DNA of 64,000 bases from Linepithema humile (GCF_040581485.1 NC_090134.1:12701501-12765500); one strand, 5' to 3'. Counted from the stretch's first letter, positions 11,496-23,056 are shown. The notes: a model not told the origin generated them from the sequence alone. Numbers and translations are program-made.

Positions 11496-13490
11496 TTAAG
11501 CCCTACAAGTCAGCGGGACCGGATGGCGTTTTTCCGGCTCTTCTACAAGAGAGACTGGAACAGATCGTGGGCCTACTGACTCGAACCTTAAGGGCTTGTA
11601 TCGCGATGGGCTACACACCCAGCGCATAGAAACTGGCCAGGATAGTTTTTATTTCAAAGGCGAAAAGAACGAGCTACACCAAAGCAAAGGATTTCAGGCC
11701 AATTAGCCTAACATCGTTTCTCCTTAAGATATTGGAGAAGCTGGTGGACGCGTATCTGAGGGAGACAACTCTGTGGAGGCACCCTCTCCACAAAAATCAG
11801 CACGCGTATTGTTCGGGCTGTTTCACCGAGACTGCTCTACATCAGACGGTAGCGTTTATTGAGGAGCAGCTGGAAAGGAAGGGCTACGCAGTGGGTGCTT
11901 TCTTGGACATAGAGGGCGCCTTTAACAACACACTGCACGAGGTAATGTGTGAGGAAGCCGCCAGAAGAGGTGTCCCGATGAAGCTCGTCGAATGGATCCG
12001 GGGCATGCTAGGAAGGCGTGTGATGACTTTGCTGGGAACTGCGAAAGTCTGTGGATGGGTGGGAAGAGGCTGCCCGCAGGGCGGAGTACTTTCTCCACTT
12101 TTATGGTGCCTGGTAGCAGAGAGATTATTAAAGGCACTGGACGATAGAGGCTTCACTGCACAAGGCTACGCGGACGACAATACTTGTGCGAGGCCCTTTT
12201 CTAGAGACGCTTCTAGAGCTCATGCAGGGGGCACTGGAAGTTGTAGAAGAGTGGTGTCAGAGGACGGGTTTAGCGGTGAATCCACTGAAAACCGGTCTTA
12301 CTGTCTTCACTCGCAAATACAAAGTGGGCATCATTGTGGGACCCACTCTTGGAGGAGTAAGGTTAGTTCCGACCAAATTAGTGAAATATTTGGGAGTTAT
12401 CCTGGATAGGAAACTGCTTTGGGAGGAGCACCTTCGTAACCGGTGCAAAAGCTTGTGCCAGTATTTTTGGATGTGCAGAAGGACCTTTGGCCAGACTTGG
12501 GGTTTGAAACCGAGTATGATACACTGGATCTACACAGCCATACTTCGCCCCAGACTCACATACGCAGCCGTAGTATAGTGGACTAGGGTGCGAAAGAAAA
12601 CAGCCAAAGTTGCGCTGGAGCATGTCAGGGCTCTGATTTTGAGAGGGGCCCTGGGTGCTATGGTTACGACACCAGTGGCGGCAATGGGCGTAATGTTCGG
12701 CATCGAACCGTTTCACCAGGTGGTGGTAGCTGCGGCAGCAATGGTGACATACCGTCTAAGATGCGAACTAAAATGGAAGAAGGGAGCCCGGCATACGAGG
12801 CTGCCGGAAGACGTTCTATTGGATCCGATATTCGAGATGCGACAGGACAGAATACTTATTATTCGGGCTTCTGATAGGCGCTTCAAAGTGCATATACCGA
12901 GGTCGGAGAAGTGGGAAAAGGAAGGTGGAAACTTAAGGTTTCGAGTGCGTGGAGGGGATGTCTGGTATACGGACGGCTCCAAGACGGACACGGGCTCCGG
13001 GGCCGGCTTCTTTGGTAGTCGAGAGGGATAGAAGGAGAGCATTTCTCTCGACAGTTATGCCACGGTATTCCAAGCGGAGATTGTGGCTATCCTAAGCTGT
13101 GCTCAAACCGTGCGGAGTAGGGTAGAAGCGGGAGAGCACATCAGAATTTGTACGGACAGCCAGGCAGCAATCAAGGGGGGGCTCCGACAATAACGTCGCG
13201 GTTGGTTCAAGAGTGCAGAGGCGTTCTGAACGAATTGGCGAGAGAGAGAGAAGTCATCGTTACCTGGGTGCCGGGTAACTCAGACATCCAGGATCAGCTG
13301 GCAAAAGCGGGTTCAGAAATAACGATGGTAGGACCAGGGCCGGCTCTGGGAATCCCCTTTTGTCTAGGAAGGGGGAGGATCAAAGAATGGCTCCGCAGAG
13401 AACATCTAAGACACTGGAGAGTAAAATCTGACAAGGGGAGGACGCGGACTTCGGGTCACCGATTTCAAACAAATTTTTATATGGTATAGT
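11496..13490 (+). pseudogene. LINE ORF2, reverse transcriptase and RNase H (broken)
   Basis: It starts with the RT signature YKSAGPDGVFPALLQ and continues through FLDIEGAFNNT (first catalytic Asp), GCPQGGVLSPLLW and YADDN (catalytic pair, near 12175). A frameshift follows near 12190. The thumb frame 12186-12578 ends in TAG where WTR would need TGG. RNase H follows: VWYTDGSK (near 12962), AEIVAILS (near 13078) and ICTDSQAAI (near 13150), with further stops and a frameshift near 13180. The enzyme copies LINE RNA at the nicked target. This copy cannot be functional. Confidence 0.85.
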
Positions 13491-13589
13491 ACTCTATCAG
13501 AAGAGTACTTGAGTAAAAGGATAGGGCGCAACGCTCAGCCGTTTTCGAGAAAAATTAATTTGAAGTTTATGGCGTCTCTTATATTCCGA

Positions 13590-13766
13590 TCCTGTTCAAT
13601 CGATTGTCGAGATGACGGCGTAGCTCGGGCACTTAGGCCCTGGGCTATCACGCTGTCGACCTGGGTTCGATTCCTGCCTATTATACTTTTTGTTCTCATT
13701 TATTTTATTTATTCTAGCAAATATTTATTCATTATATTATTATAATAAAATAAAATTATTTTATTT
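13590..13766 (+). mobile_element. tRNA-derived SINE insertion
   Basis: A tRNA-like head holds an A-box-like tagctcgggcac (13621-13632) and a perfect B box GGTTCGATTCC (13664-13674), the internal promoter of RNA polymerase III. It is followed by an AT-rich tail ending in TAATAAAAT-type repeats. It interrupts the 3' part of the LINE. The exact left end and target duplication were not determined. It is not a functional tRNA gene because no acceptor stem pairs across the head. Confidence 0.6.
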
Positions 13767-13767
13767 A

Positions 13768-14189
13768 ACAATTTTTGTTTTTTTTTTTAATTTGCACTTT
13801 TACTACTTCTATCATATAAAAAATAAAGTAAAAAAACGTCTACGATTTAAGTAATATTATAATTATTATTTAATACCAGAAATATTTTATTAATCATAAT
13901 TTAATTTGGTGTGTAGGAATATACATTATAGTAGGGAAGTAGTCTGGAGGGGAGCTAAAAACTGTTAGCAGTTACCTGATGTGAGAACATTAGATATACA
14001 AATATGGTTGGAGCAATAAGTAACTCAACGAAGTTGAGTGAAAAATTACACACCAAATTAAATTATAATTAATAAAATATTTCTGGTATTAAATAATAAT
14101 TATATTATTTAAATCGTAGACGTTTTTTTTACTTTATTTTTTATGTGATAGAAGTAGTGAAAGTGCAAATTAAAAAAAAACAAAATTGT
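13768..14189. mobile_element. MITE with 150-bp inverted repeats and TA duplication
   Basis: The ends ACAATTTTTG and CAAAATTGT are flanked by TA (13766-13767 and 14190-14191). Arms of about 150 bases pair closely, including agtaaaaaaacgtctacgat and its complement, around a unique centre of about 120 bases. It is non-coding and Tc1/mariner-like by its target. It lies directly after the SINE tail. Confidence 0.8.
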
Positions 14190-14434
14190 TAGTACACCTA
14201 CTGATGGTCATGGCACCTTAAACTACTACGTACAAGTTTGGGCGTAGCGATACATCCAGGTGCAGGACATGTGAAGACGACGAGGAAACAAGCCTTCATG
14301 TACTCAGCGACTGTCCTGCACATGCAGGGTTGAGACACAAGATGCTGGGCTCAGCACTACTTGGGCCTGAGCAGATCAGGGAGCTGCCGGTGAGGGATCT
14401 GATTCTCTTTTGGAGAAAAACAGGTCTCTCATGA
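14190..14434 (+). pseudogene. LINE ORF2 C-terminus with CCHC-type zinc finger
   Basis: After a TDGHGTLNYY stretch (compare the TGHG motif of LINE C-termini) and a frameshift near 14240, the frame reads SRCRTCEDDEET, then SLHVLSDC: the C-x2-C...H...C finger at the end of I-group and R1-group proteins, thought to help RNA binding. The frame ends at TGA after LFWRKTGLS (14434). This confirms that the LINE resumes beyond the MITE. Confidence 0.8.
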
Positions 14435-14540
14435 GTAAGTTTATGAGGGGAGGCACAATGAACAATGTCTGGGTGCCGCGGGCGGCGCTTCGAAAGAGGA
14501 ACGCCCCCCCCCCCCCGTTACGTTATATTATTATTATAAT

Positions 14541-15570
14541 TATTATTAAGTATCCACTCCAAATTTCAAATAAATCGGATAAAAAATGTGAAAGACTTTA
14601 AAAATGCTATTTTGAGAAAAACACGTTTAAAATTTTAGTTATTGTTTTGTTCATAAAACAATAAAATCTCAATTTTATTTTCAGTCTGCTATTCCTGGGT
14701 TATATAACTGTCCTTCTAATAGTTAATTTGTCTCATCTGCCTCTTCTCTAATAGTTTTTAATGTCTTTTGAGTCTCTTTAACGACGACTGTCAAGGAGCG
14801 GTCAACCGCTTGCACGCGGCGCATATTCGCTTTCGCACAGAAATTATAGCAGTTGAGGCTAGTTAGATTCAGAATTTTCAATTAAAACCATTTGAATTCT
14901 ATTTTTAAAGCTATAAACTATCGATTTAAGTAAAAAAATCAATTTTTGTTAAATCGCCAAGGTGGTCTAACCGCTTAAGTTTGTGTATTGCGAACGCATT
15001 ATGTAATGCTTATAAAAATAATTAATCTTTTATTAATAAAAAGAAATTGTTCTCAATCATATTTGATTTGGATAATGTTTGAGAAGAAATCGTGAGCTAA
15101 TAGCCTAACAACGAAAGTACGTAGCAAATAAATTAAAAAATGGCACACAAATGCATTGCATCTTTTACTACGTTTTGATATTAATATATATTTTTTTTAC
15201 TAATTTACAATTAGTTATATAATATAAATATTGTTATTCTATTAATAACTGTAGGGAATCCTTATAACTGTATATACACACATTACTTTCATATATTTTT
15301 ATCAAAATATGAAATCAATTTGCAATATATATGTGGTGTATATTTTTTAAGTATACGACCGTATGATTGTAATATAGAAAAAAAAAAACAAAACATTTTT
15401 AGATTATTTTTATTTTATAACATTTTTAATAAAGATATTAATAAGATCACATTAAAAAAATAAACATAAAAATGGTACGCGCACCAACTAAAAAACTTAC
15501 GATTTTAAGGACAGTCCTCAAAATATGCCATATATGTCAAAAGATGTCCTCGAATTCTACCAAATTTATA
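14541..15570. other. AT-rich intergenic DNA, no gene seen
   Basis: No supportable coding region. The segment 14950-14985 (gccaaggtggtctaaccgct) faintly resembles a tRNA A-box region but has no partner B box. Near 15495-15515 lies ttaaggacagtcctc, related to the ggacat/gtcct family at 4940 and 17750. Confidence 0.5.
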
Positions 15571-16103
15571 CAGGGTGTTCCATTTTAATTGCTTCAGTCA
15601 AATATCTCGAAAAATGAGCTCGATAGACAAAAATGTTTCAGACAAAAGTTGTATGATTGAGGAGGTCATTATACAATAACATATTTTTTTTAGAAATAGA
15701 AGCATTTCAGAAATTTAAAGGTCAATTTTGATTTTTTAAATAAAACCATTTTAATTGTTTTATATAAATATAGATTCCTTGTAACATTCTGCATAAAAAA
15801 TTATAAAGGTAAAATAGCTAAAAATTGAATGTTTTACGAGATTTTTTATATCTTAATCTGACATATTTTGATATAAAATGTAACGGTGCAGCCCGCAAGC
15901 TGCATCGTTACGGCTACGGACCGTCCATCGTCCGTAGCCCACCAAGGGCGCATCGAGCGCCGATAAACTTCTTATCAAAACAACGGCGGTCAATCGCCGA
16001 AAACCCCCCACACCCGACCGTTCCGAAATTTCCGTTTTGTGGGGGACTCGCCGCCGAAACCGCCGATGCTTGCCGATTCGAAGCCATTCGGCTGCCAGCC
16101 GGG

Positions 16104-16110
16104 TATAAAA
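16104..16110 (+). promoter_or_regulatory. TATA box of the LTR
   Basis: TATAAAA in the context gggtataaaagaggcc, about 225 bases into the LTR. Transcription would be expected to start about 30 bases downstream, inside the LTR. Confidence 0.55.
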
Positions 16111-16169
16111 GAGGCCCGGCTGTACGTCTTCTCACCAGATCCTGTTCGCTGCTAACCAGCGAACAATCT

Positions 16170-16480
16170 TGCTGCGAGCGTTCTCGTAGTCCGACCGAGA
16201 GTACTCGGATTCTATGCCTTATTCCAGGTACACGAGCATTCTCGATACCGTTGCTATCTCCGATACGAGCATTCCCGTATACCCCGTCGAGCGTACTCGG
16301 CTCCTCCGGGTATCGATCTTCGTATGCAGGGCATTCCCTCATACTTAGTCGAGTCGCCGCTCTCAAATCCGTCTTCGTACGAGCGTTCTCGTACGTCCGC
16401 CGACCAGTTTCGGCCTCAAAGCCTCTAGTGCGAGCGTCCTCGTACTCCCGTCGAGCGTACTCGACGTCCTGTTCCTAATT
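16170..16480 (+). repeat. Degenerate palindromic repeats in LTR
   Basis: At least nine copies of a 12-14 base word of the form cgagcgttctcgta or gagcgtactcgg, many internally palindromic (cgag...ctcg). Spacing is irregular, 15-40 bases. Confidence 0.6.
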
Positions 16481-16714
16481 TCGCGTTGCCGCGCACCGGG
16501 ATTCATCCGCAGAATCCATCCGGCGAGCAAACTACGTCGACCAATCCGCGCTGTCGAGCGACCCGTCACTATCTACGATCGAACGGACTCGCGATACCGT
16601 CACGAACGCACTCACCAACGAGCGTTGCGTTGCACCAACCGTTGCGACACGATCGCCCGCGCTTGCGCTCTCTCTGATCGCACCGAGACGCCTCACGTCG
16701 AGCTTTTATAATTC

Positions 16715-17060
16715 GTTCACCGTTGCTTTAAATAATTATTTTACCGTTTGCCTAAATAATTATTTCACCGTCGCCTTCATATTTATTTCACCGTCGCTCT
16801 TGTATTTATTTCACGCCGCTTTTAATAATTAGTTCACCGTTCGTTCAAATAATTTATTTTACTATTTCCGATACTTTATCTTTATTTCCCGCTACTTTGT
16901 GTTTATTTCACGCCGCTTCAATAACTATTCCGCTATTGCTTACTAATTGTTTCACCGTCGCTTATACCAATCTCACCGATACTTGTACGATTATTTCACG
17001 CCGCTTTAAAGAATTATTTCACCGCTTTCAATAATTATTTCACCGTTGTCAATATACCGA
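16715..17060 (+). repeat. Short tandem repeats in LTR (ttcaccgtcgcttt-aataattatt)
   Basis: More than ten diverged units of about 25-30 bases share the core ttcaccgtcgctt plus an AT-rich aataattatt spacer, placed between the promoter part and the AATAAA of the LTR. Confidence 0.65.
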
Positions 17061-17735
17061 TCGCACCAATACTTTGCTATTTAACTCACACTTCTTGTAT
17101 ACTCTTTCGCATTCGCTTCGCACCCGCTTCGCATGTACACACGAGCATTGAAGCAGATCATTTGAAGCAAGTCATTTCAACATCTTACTTAATAAATGTT
17201 GTTTCTTTACTTTATTATAAACGAGCATTTGTTTTTATTTGACATACCCCCAACCGACCGAACCTGGATTCCGGCGAGCTACTCCGCGTCCGCCGAAGCT
17301 CACACGGTTTCAAAAATATAAAATATTTCGTAAAATATTTAATATTCGATAATTAATTTTACCGTAATACTTTTATGCACAGAATAATGACAAATCAACT
17401 GATACGCATAATTGTTTGTAAGAAAAAGTATACAGCTGCATATTGGAAATTATACATACATTTTCTTACGAACAACTATGCATTTTCTTTGCACCAGTTG
17501 ATTTGTCTGATTATTTTGTCTATAAAAATATTACGGTAAAATTATCGAAAACTAAATATTTTACGAGATATTTTGTATTTTATATTAAAATATGTCAGAT
17601 TAAAATAAAAAATATCTCATACCATTCAATTTTTAGCTATTTTACTTATATAACTTTTATGTAGAATATTACAAAAAATCTAAATCTTTTTATATAAAAA
17701 AATTAGAGTAATTTTATTTAAAAAAATCAAAGCCC

Positions 17736-18640
17736 AGACAGCACATGGATGTCCTCTGGAAATCCAAAGGACATCCAGTATGGACAAAACGGATTTCCTG
17801 TGGACATCCTATTTCAATCCCGGGATATCTTCTGGATGTCCTGAGGAAGGGCAAATAATCGCTCATTTTTAGTCTCTGAATTATCCAAAGGATATTATGT
17901 AGGACATCCCAAGGATATTGTATAGGACATTACAAGGACTTTTATAGGACATAAAAATAATGTTTTTGAATTGATATTTCTCAGAAAAATAATGTTTTAT
18001 TACGTTCATATTTATAATTAGATTTATATTAGATCACAGAAGCTTTATTTTTATTATAATTATATCACAAAAGTTATAACTAAAGCTATAAACTTGTAAA
18101 TAAAAATTATATTTATATAGATATATATGTTAATTTGTATATTCAGAACGTCAAAGTAATTACTAAAATAATAATTTTTTAAATTATTACTAAAATAATA
18201 ATTTAAAAAATGTTACATGAAAGATAAACTTAATAAAGAAAAATAATAACATAAAATTATTAATGTAATGAGATTACAAAATAATAACAAAATACATTGT
18301 AATTTATAGTTTGTACGTAAAACATTGCACTCATTAATTTTTGCAAAACAAAACTATTAAAAATAAAATAATTATAAATAAGTATATTCGTAAACATTTT
18401 ATGTTCCAGCTCTATATATGTAGCAATTAAATAAAAGCTTTGGAAAAATTAAAAATTAAAAAAGTACGTACAGTTGTTTCATTCATTAATAATTAAAAAG
18501 AAATCATAAATCTGACTTAAGAAGCTATAGGTACTTTTTATATTATAAAGAATTAATTTTATTCTTTATTTTCCACTCCAAGGTCAGTTCTAGTTTCTTT
18601 GCTGCAAATGAAAATAAATTTATTACATCATTATATATAT
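17736..18640. repeat. GGACATCC-word repeat and AT-rich DNA
   Basis: From cccagacagcacatggatgt onward, 17736-17960 is packed with ggatgtcc/ggacatcc words (at least ten in both orientations). Such a dense short-word pattern resembles the subterminal region of a DNA transposon. After 17960 the sequence is AT-rich with no gene seen. Confidence 0.4.
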
Positions 18641-18644
18641 ATAT

Positions 18645-19028
18645 TGTTACGCCTGTGCTTTTCACCGCTGATGCTGTGTGTTACAGCTGACGGACCGATC
18701 GATAATATCGATCGGTCACTATAAAGTTAAAGCCATATGGCATTTGTAAATAACAAGAGTTTTTCTTATATTTGTTGTCAAGACGATATCAATTAACGGT
18801 TTAAAGGGTCTCTATGACAGTTTGTAAACAAGCTGTCATATGTCAGATCTTCAGTAGCTGTCTGCTCGGGCGGACGTTTATGACAGCTCTGATATTTAAA
18901 TTGTATTCTCGGTTACTATTTGTTGAGTGTTTATAATTAAAGTGTTCTCTCTTAAAGTGTTGTGTTGTTTTACTTATTTTCCGCGAGTTTCGTTGACGCG
19001 TGTGATATTCCGTTCTGCGGGCGCAACA
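18645..19028. mobile_element. Probable solo LTR (384 bp)
   Basis: The block begins TGTTACGCC and ends GGGCGCAACA, with ATAT on each side (18641-18644 and 19029-19032). The ends are the inverted TGTTrCG/CGyAACA type common in insect LTR retrotransposons. It lies in a TA-rich run, so the duplication is weak evidence by itself. No coding content. Confidence 0.65.
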
Positions 19029-19345
19029 ATATATGTATATATATATATATATACATACATGGTATACAAGGGGTATTGATACATGGTATCAAAGGGGTTA
19101 AAAGGGATGATTCCTAAAGGGGGTCATGACTGTCCGATTTCTATTGCTGGGGATAAAGATGAGTGAAAATAAGCTCAAAAAAAGGAAAAGAAGAATAAAA
19201 CTTCTGAAATAATAAATAAAATTATTCCCATGTATATATATATGTATATATATATATACATGGCGTATATATATATATATATATATATATGCGTATATAT
19301 AAAATATAAATGTAAATGTATATATGTATATATATTCGCGTTTCG
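19029..19345. repeat. TA/TG microsatellites
   Basis: Runs of (TA)n and (TATG)n at 19029-19060 and 19232-19340. Open frames here are simple-sequence artefacts. Confidence 0.8.
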
Positions 19346-19499
19346 AAATATTTTAAAACTTACTCGATTTTCTTTACATGACGTTCGTTTGCATGTCGCA
19401 ACCATGATTTTATTGGTTCAGCAATATAATAATCTGTTGTTTCCGCAAATTGGTTTCGTACAACATCTAATACATAAAAAATTATTTATTAATATAACT

Positions 19500-19592
19500 T
19501 ATGTGCGTGCGTGCGCGCGCGTGCGTGCGTGCGTGCGTGTGTGTATGTGTGTGCGTGCGCGCGCGCGTGTGTGTGTGTGTGTGTGTGTGTAT
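19500..19592. repeat. GTGCG/GT microsatellite
   Basis: A purine-pyrimidine alternating run (gtgcgtgcgcgc then (gt)n) of Z-DNA type, placed in the last intron of the DUF4806-type pseudogene. Confidence 0.85.
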
Positions 19593-20496
19593 AATTTATG
19601 TGAACATATAATGTGCATATAAAATTAGAATATTTGCAATATTTACTTACTGAATATAATCTTTCGTAATTGTAAGTCATAAAACACTCGCTTTTTTTTG
19701 CCTTCAACATAATTAAACTTGCTAGCTAATTTGTCAGACATTAATTTGCATAGGAGATTATATGTTACTCCTCTAACATCATTTCCACCAATTTGTGATA
19801 ACTGTTTGATCTATAAAAATTAATATCATTATAGAGAATAAAATACATTTTATATTTTATTTTACATAAATATTTGACTTCTATTTTTAAAAAATACTCA
19901 CCAGTTCTTTGCGATTAATACTGCCTTCTATTAGTGATTTTTCGAATTGTTCTCAAATCTTCAATAGTGTCAATTGGAAAATTATCCATTAAATGCTCTC
20001 TAATTTCGTTTTCCTGAATGTTTTCATTAGAATTAAATGTTTCAATACGTTGTAATATAGTATTTAATTTATTATTAATAAGTTTTTGTTGTTCATCTAA
20101 TGAAGACATTTTAAATCCCATGTCTGTAAGTTTCCTTATTATGTAACGTTGAAAATCAAAGGTATCTAAAAATATAAAATAAAAAAAGAATAATTAAAAT
20201 ATAAAATATATAAAACGTAATTCATAAATTAAATCAATACTTACAGTTACTAGTATTTGAGCTAGCATCATTGTTACTTTTATAAAATTTACCAAAAGAC
20301 TTGCTATTATACAAACTATTTTCATTTTCATTAATTTCTGTAGAAAAGAAAATAATATAAACATATGGGCGTATTGCCCAAAGGATTTGTTCGACTCAGT
20401 TGAAAGTTTATAAAACCAATTTTGTGTTAGAAAAATATAATTTATTTTTCGTGTCAGAGAATGAGAGTATATGTACAAGTTATTGATTGTGTTTCA

Positions 20497-21337
20497 ATTA
20501 ATTGATTGCGCCAGAGGCGCTTTCTCGGTAAAGGTGTAAGACCGAGAATTAAAAGAAAAATTGACGAGTGCGGTAAGAGATTACCGGCCGCGTCTTGGTA
20601 TACTGAACGGGTCCTAAAAAGGACGGTTCAATTGAATCTGCTCGTTGAAGCCCCTTTCCCGGCGTCGGTGGAACTCTGTTGGGGAAGTGGTCTTCCGTCT
20701 GACAACTGCTCTCTGAGCAGGCTCTAGGCGGCGAAGTTTGGACCGCCACTGAACGAGTTTCCGGCGTGCCGTTGGCTGCTACCGTCTCGGCTCTCGGTAT
20801 TACGGAATGCTCCGTGTACCGAGGAGAGAGAGGTCTCTGAATTCGTCTGTCGCCTGGTACTAGAGTGTCCCTTGGTGGCCGAGTCAGCCGGACGCAGAAC
20901 TCTAGTGGAATTAGCTTCCACGCTAGAGTCTGAGGAGGCGACGGTGGTACTGAAGTATCAGCGGGCCGCTTGGTTGAAATGTGCGGCCGATACTGGGACT
21001 CTGTTTTCCTTTTACGTGCCTTGGCGAGGCAGCGTGAGAAAAACTGCGAGACAATTTGCCTCTGATTAAATTCTGCTAAAGCAGAGTCTGACTCAGATCA
21101 AGGGCCCTTGGAGAGAGCTCGCCTTGAAGCGAGTGAGTGAGGAAAGATCTGCGGAGAAGCTCTTTTATATTGCTTCGATCGAAGCTTGATCGCGAGAAAG
21201 CTCTTCACCGCCTGCGCAACCTAGCGGTGTATCCGCAAGCTCATAACTCGGAATAAGGCCTGCGGCGCGTAGCGCGGCCGCGGCGTATTATGCCGCGTCA
21301 GTGTAGCAATGTGGCGGTGAGCCGCCACAAAACATAT
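20497..21337. mobile_element. GC-rich insertion in DUF4806 intron, unclassified
   Basis: A sharply GC-richer block of about 840 bases lies in the intron between exons 3 and 4. It starts near tgcgccagaggcgctttctc and ends near the hairpin gtggcggtgagccgccac. Composition and abrupt edges suggest a transposed segment such as an LTR or TRIM, but I could not find a target duplication, and its open frames show no recognisable domain. Confidence 0.4.
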
Positions 21338-21561
21338 TTAAGAAATTATATGATTAATCTGATTATCTGATTAATTTAATGTATAAATTACCTTCATCAT
21401 TGTCAGCAACTAAATCATGATGTATTTCCTTTCTCTTTATTTTAAATATGTTAGTATGTGTCGACAATTTCTCTAATTCTTTCTCCTTGTGGATAGTAGT
21501 AATATTTTCTGTGTTTTCAAAAATATGTATTTAAAATTATAGAAACTGCTATATATATATA

Positions 21562-22165
21562 CAGGGTGAGGAAAAAGTACCGGGACACCTAAATAACTTC
21601 TGAACGGTTTGAGATATCGGATTGAAATTTACAAGGTTACAATGGTATCACACAATCTATCACATAACACCAAAAACGCCCATTTTGACACCCCCGGGTG
21701 GCGGGGAAGAGGGAGGGCAAGAAAATTTTAAATGGAATGTGGGGTCGAGTGAGGGTTCGTTTGAAAGAGCTTCTCGAGATGAGAACAACGCGATGTCGCC
21801 GAAGTCTCTACGATTTTTTTTCGCAGAGTTATGATCATTTAAACATTGAGATTTCGCAGTAGCGGAGGGCCCACGACGAATAGCCTGTTGTCAAACAGTT
21901 GACAGTGCACATTTTGAACAATTGATATAAACCTTCCTATACAGCCTTAGTTAATTACATCCTCGGTCTTGCACACACACACACACACACACACATACAC
22001 ACCCCCCCCCCACACACACACAGCAGAGGTGGTTTGGAGTCGTAAATTACTGCGCAAGCACGCACCCCACATGCCTTCCTACATGCAATTTTATCCACAC
22101 GTGTCCGCGGAAAGTCTTTCTCACGTCTTCGTCGTGGGCCGTCCCGGAACTTTTGACACACGCTG
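21562..22165. mobile_element. Tc1/mariner-type element with short TIRs (604 bp)
   Basis: The ends CAGGGTGAGGAAAAAGTACC and GGAACTTTTGACACACGCTG are imperfect inverted repeats flanked by TA runs. A (CA)n tract lies at 21970-22020. No transposase is seen. Confidence 0.65.
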
Positions 22166-22179
22166 TATATATATATATA

Positions 22180-23056
22180 CAGAGTGTCAATTAAGTCCCG
22201 GGACGGCTGAATATTTTCTCATGTAAAGTATTTTTGAAAAAGGTCAAGGTCATTTCTGAAGTAATTTTTAACGAGAAATTCAACGGTGACCTTCAATTTG
22301 ACCTTGAACTTGACCTTCAAGGTCATTTCAAGGTTAGGTTAGGTTTTTTAAATAGAAACCCCTATTTTTTATTCCAAAATCTAATAGCTGGTGTCAAGAG
22401 CTTTTCAAAACACTATAATGAAGTTATTTTTTATTAAGTACTTTTCGAGTTATGAGGCTTGTAAGTTACAGTATTTTGACATAAAATACAAAATATCTTG
22501 TAAAACATTCAATTTTTGGGAATCTTACCTTAATACTTTTATGCATAAAATAATAAGACGAATCAATTGGTATAAAGAAAACACATTGGTTTTAAAAAAA
22601 AGTATGCAGTTGCATGTTGCAAACTACATATTTTTTCTTGAAAGCAACTATGTGTTTTCTTTATACCAATTGATTCGTCTCATTATTTTATGCATAAAAG
22701 TATTAAGGTAAGATTCCCAAAAATTGAATGTTTTACAAGATATTTTGTATTTTATGTCAAAATACTGTAATTTACAAGCCTCATAACTTGAAAAGTACTT
22801 AATAAAAAATAACTTCATTATAGTGTTTTGAAAAGCTCTTGACACCAGCTATTAGATTTTGGAATAAAAAATAGGGGTTTCTATTTAAAAAACCTAACCT
22901 AACCTTGAAATGACCTTGAAGGTCAAGCTCAAGGTCAAATTGAAGGTCACCGTTGAATTCCTCGTTGAAAATTACTTCAGAAATGACCTTGACTTTTTTC
23001 AAAAATACCTTACATGAGAAAATATTCAGCCGTCCCGGGACTTAATTGACACCCTG
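22180..23056. mobile_element. Hairpin MITE, 877 bp, nearly perfect palindrome
   Basis: Arms of about 430 bases pair around 22618. The ends are CAGAGTGTCAATTAAGTCCC and its near-complement, with TA on each side. Each arm holds several AGGTCA half-sites, including TCAAGGTCA, and an aaggttaggttagg run. The inner part matches the element at 15571. It is non-coding; frames in the two arms mirror each other. Confidence 0.85.

Larger units (their letters stand above)
5831..14540 (+). mobile_element. APE-type LINE of the RNase H-bearing I group, decayed and interrupted
   Basis: It is GC-richer than its surroundings and carries ORF1 (5869-6790), endonuclease (6835-7530), linker (to 8203), reverse transcriptase and RNase H (11496-13490) and the C-terminal zinc finger (14200-14434). 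The 3' end has a C14 run followed by TTA repeats (about 14500-14540). Insertions split it into three pieces: a TTAA element, a SINE and a MITE. An RNase H domain after RT points to the I/LOA/Outcast-like group rather than R1 or Jockey. Many stops and frameshifts make it dead. The 5' limit is uncertain. Confidence 0.8.
15879..17312 (+). mobile_element. Probable solo LTR (1434 bp)
   Basis: It is a GC-rich block beginning TGTAACGG and ending GGTTTCA, bounded by AAAA on both sides (15875-15878 and 17313-17316), inside the AT-rich inverted-repeat element. It has a TATA box (TATAAAA, 16104-16110) and AATAAA (17191-17196) in the order expected for U3-R-U5 on the plus strand. Its interior is made of two repeat families. 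No coding region is convincing; the 217-codon open frame across it is repetitive. No second LTR lies in the window. Confidence 0.65.
15571..17735. mobile_element. Tc1/mariner-type inverted-repeat element split by an LTR, right end lost
   Basis: The left end CAGGGTGTTCCATTTTAATT follows TA at 15569-15570. The segment 15700-15875 pairs inverted with 17560-17735, and 17330-17560 holds its own hairpin centre. The shared internal sequence (tattttgatataaaat and tcgtaaaatatttaat) links it to the MITE at 22180-23056. The LTR at 15879-17312 is inserted in the left arm. The right terminus is replaced by the sequence starting at 17736. Confidence 0.65.

Noticed and set aside
13610..13680. A functional tRNA gene
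   Set aside because: A and B boxes are present but no acceptor stem pairs across the head, and it sits in a SINE with an AT-rich tail.
14950..14985. tRNA-like A-box sequence gccaaggtggtctaaccgct
   Set aside because: No B box or cloverleaf follows within 100 bases.
15825..16478. A 217-codon frame and antisense partners in the LTR
   Set aside because: Repetitive, starts outside the LTR in the neighbouring element, and no domain recognised.
19175..19710. Several frames rich in Ile/Tyr or Cys/Val/Arg
   Set aside because: Translations of TA, TG and GTGCG microsatellites.
22325..22345. Interstitial telomere (TTAGG repeats)
   Set aside because: Only two to three units, inside a MITE arm and mirrored in the other arm.
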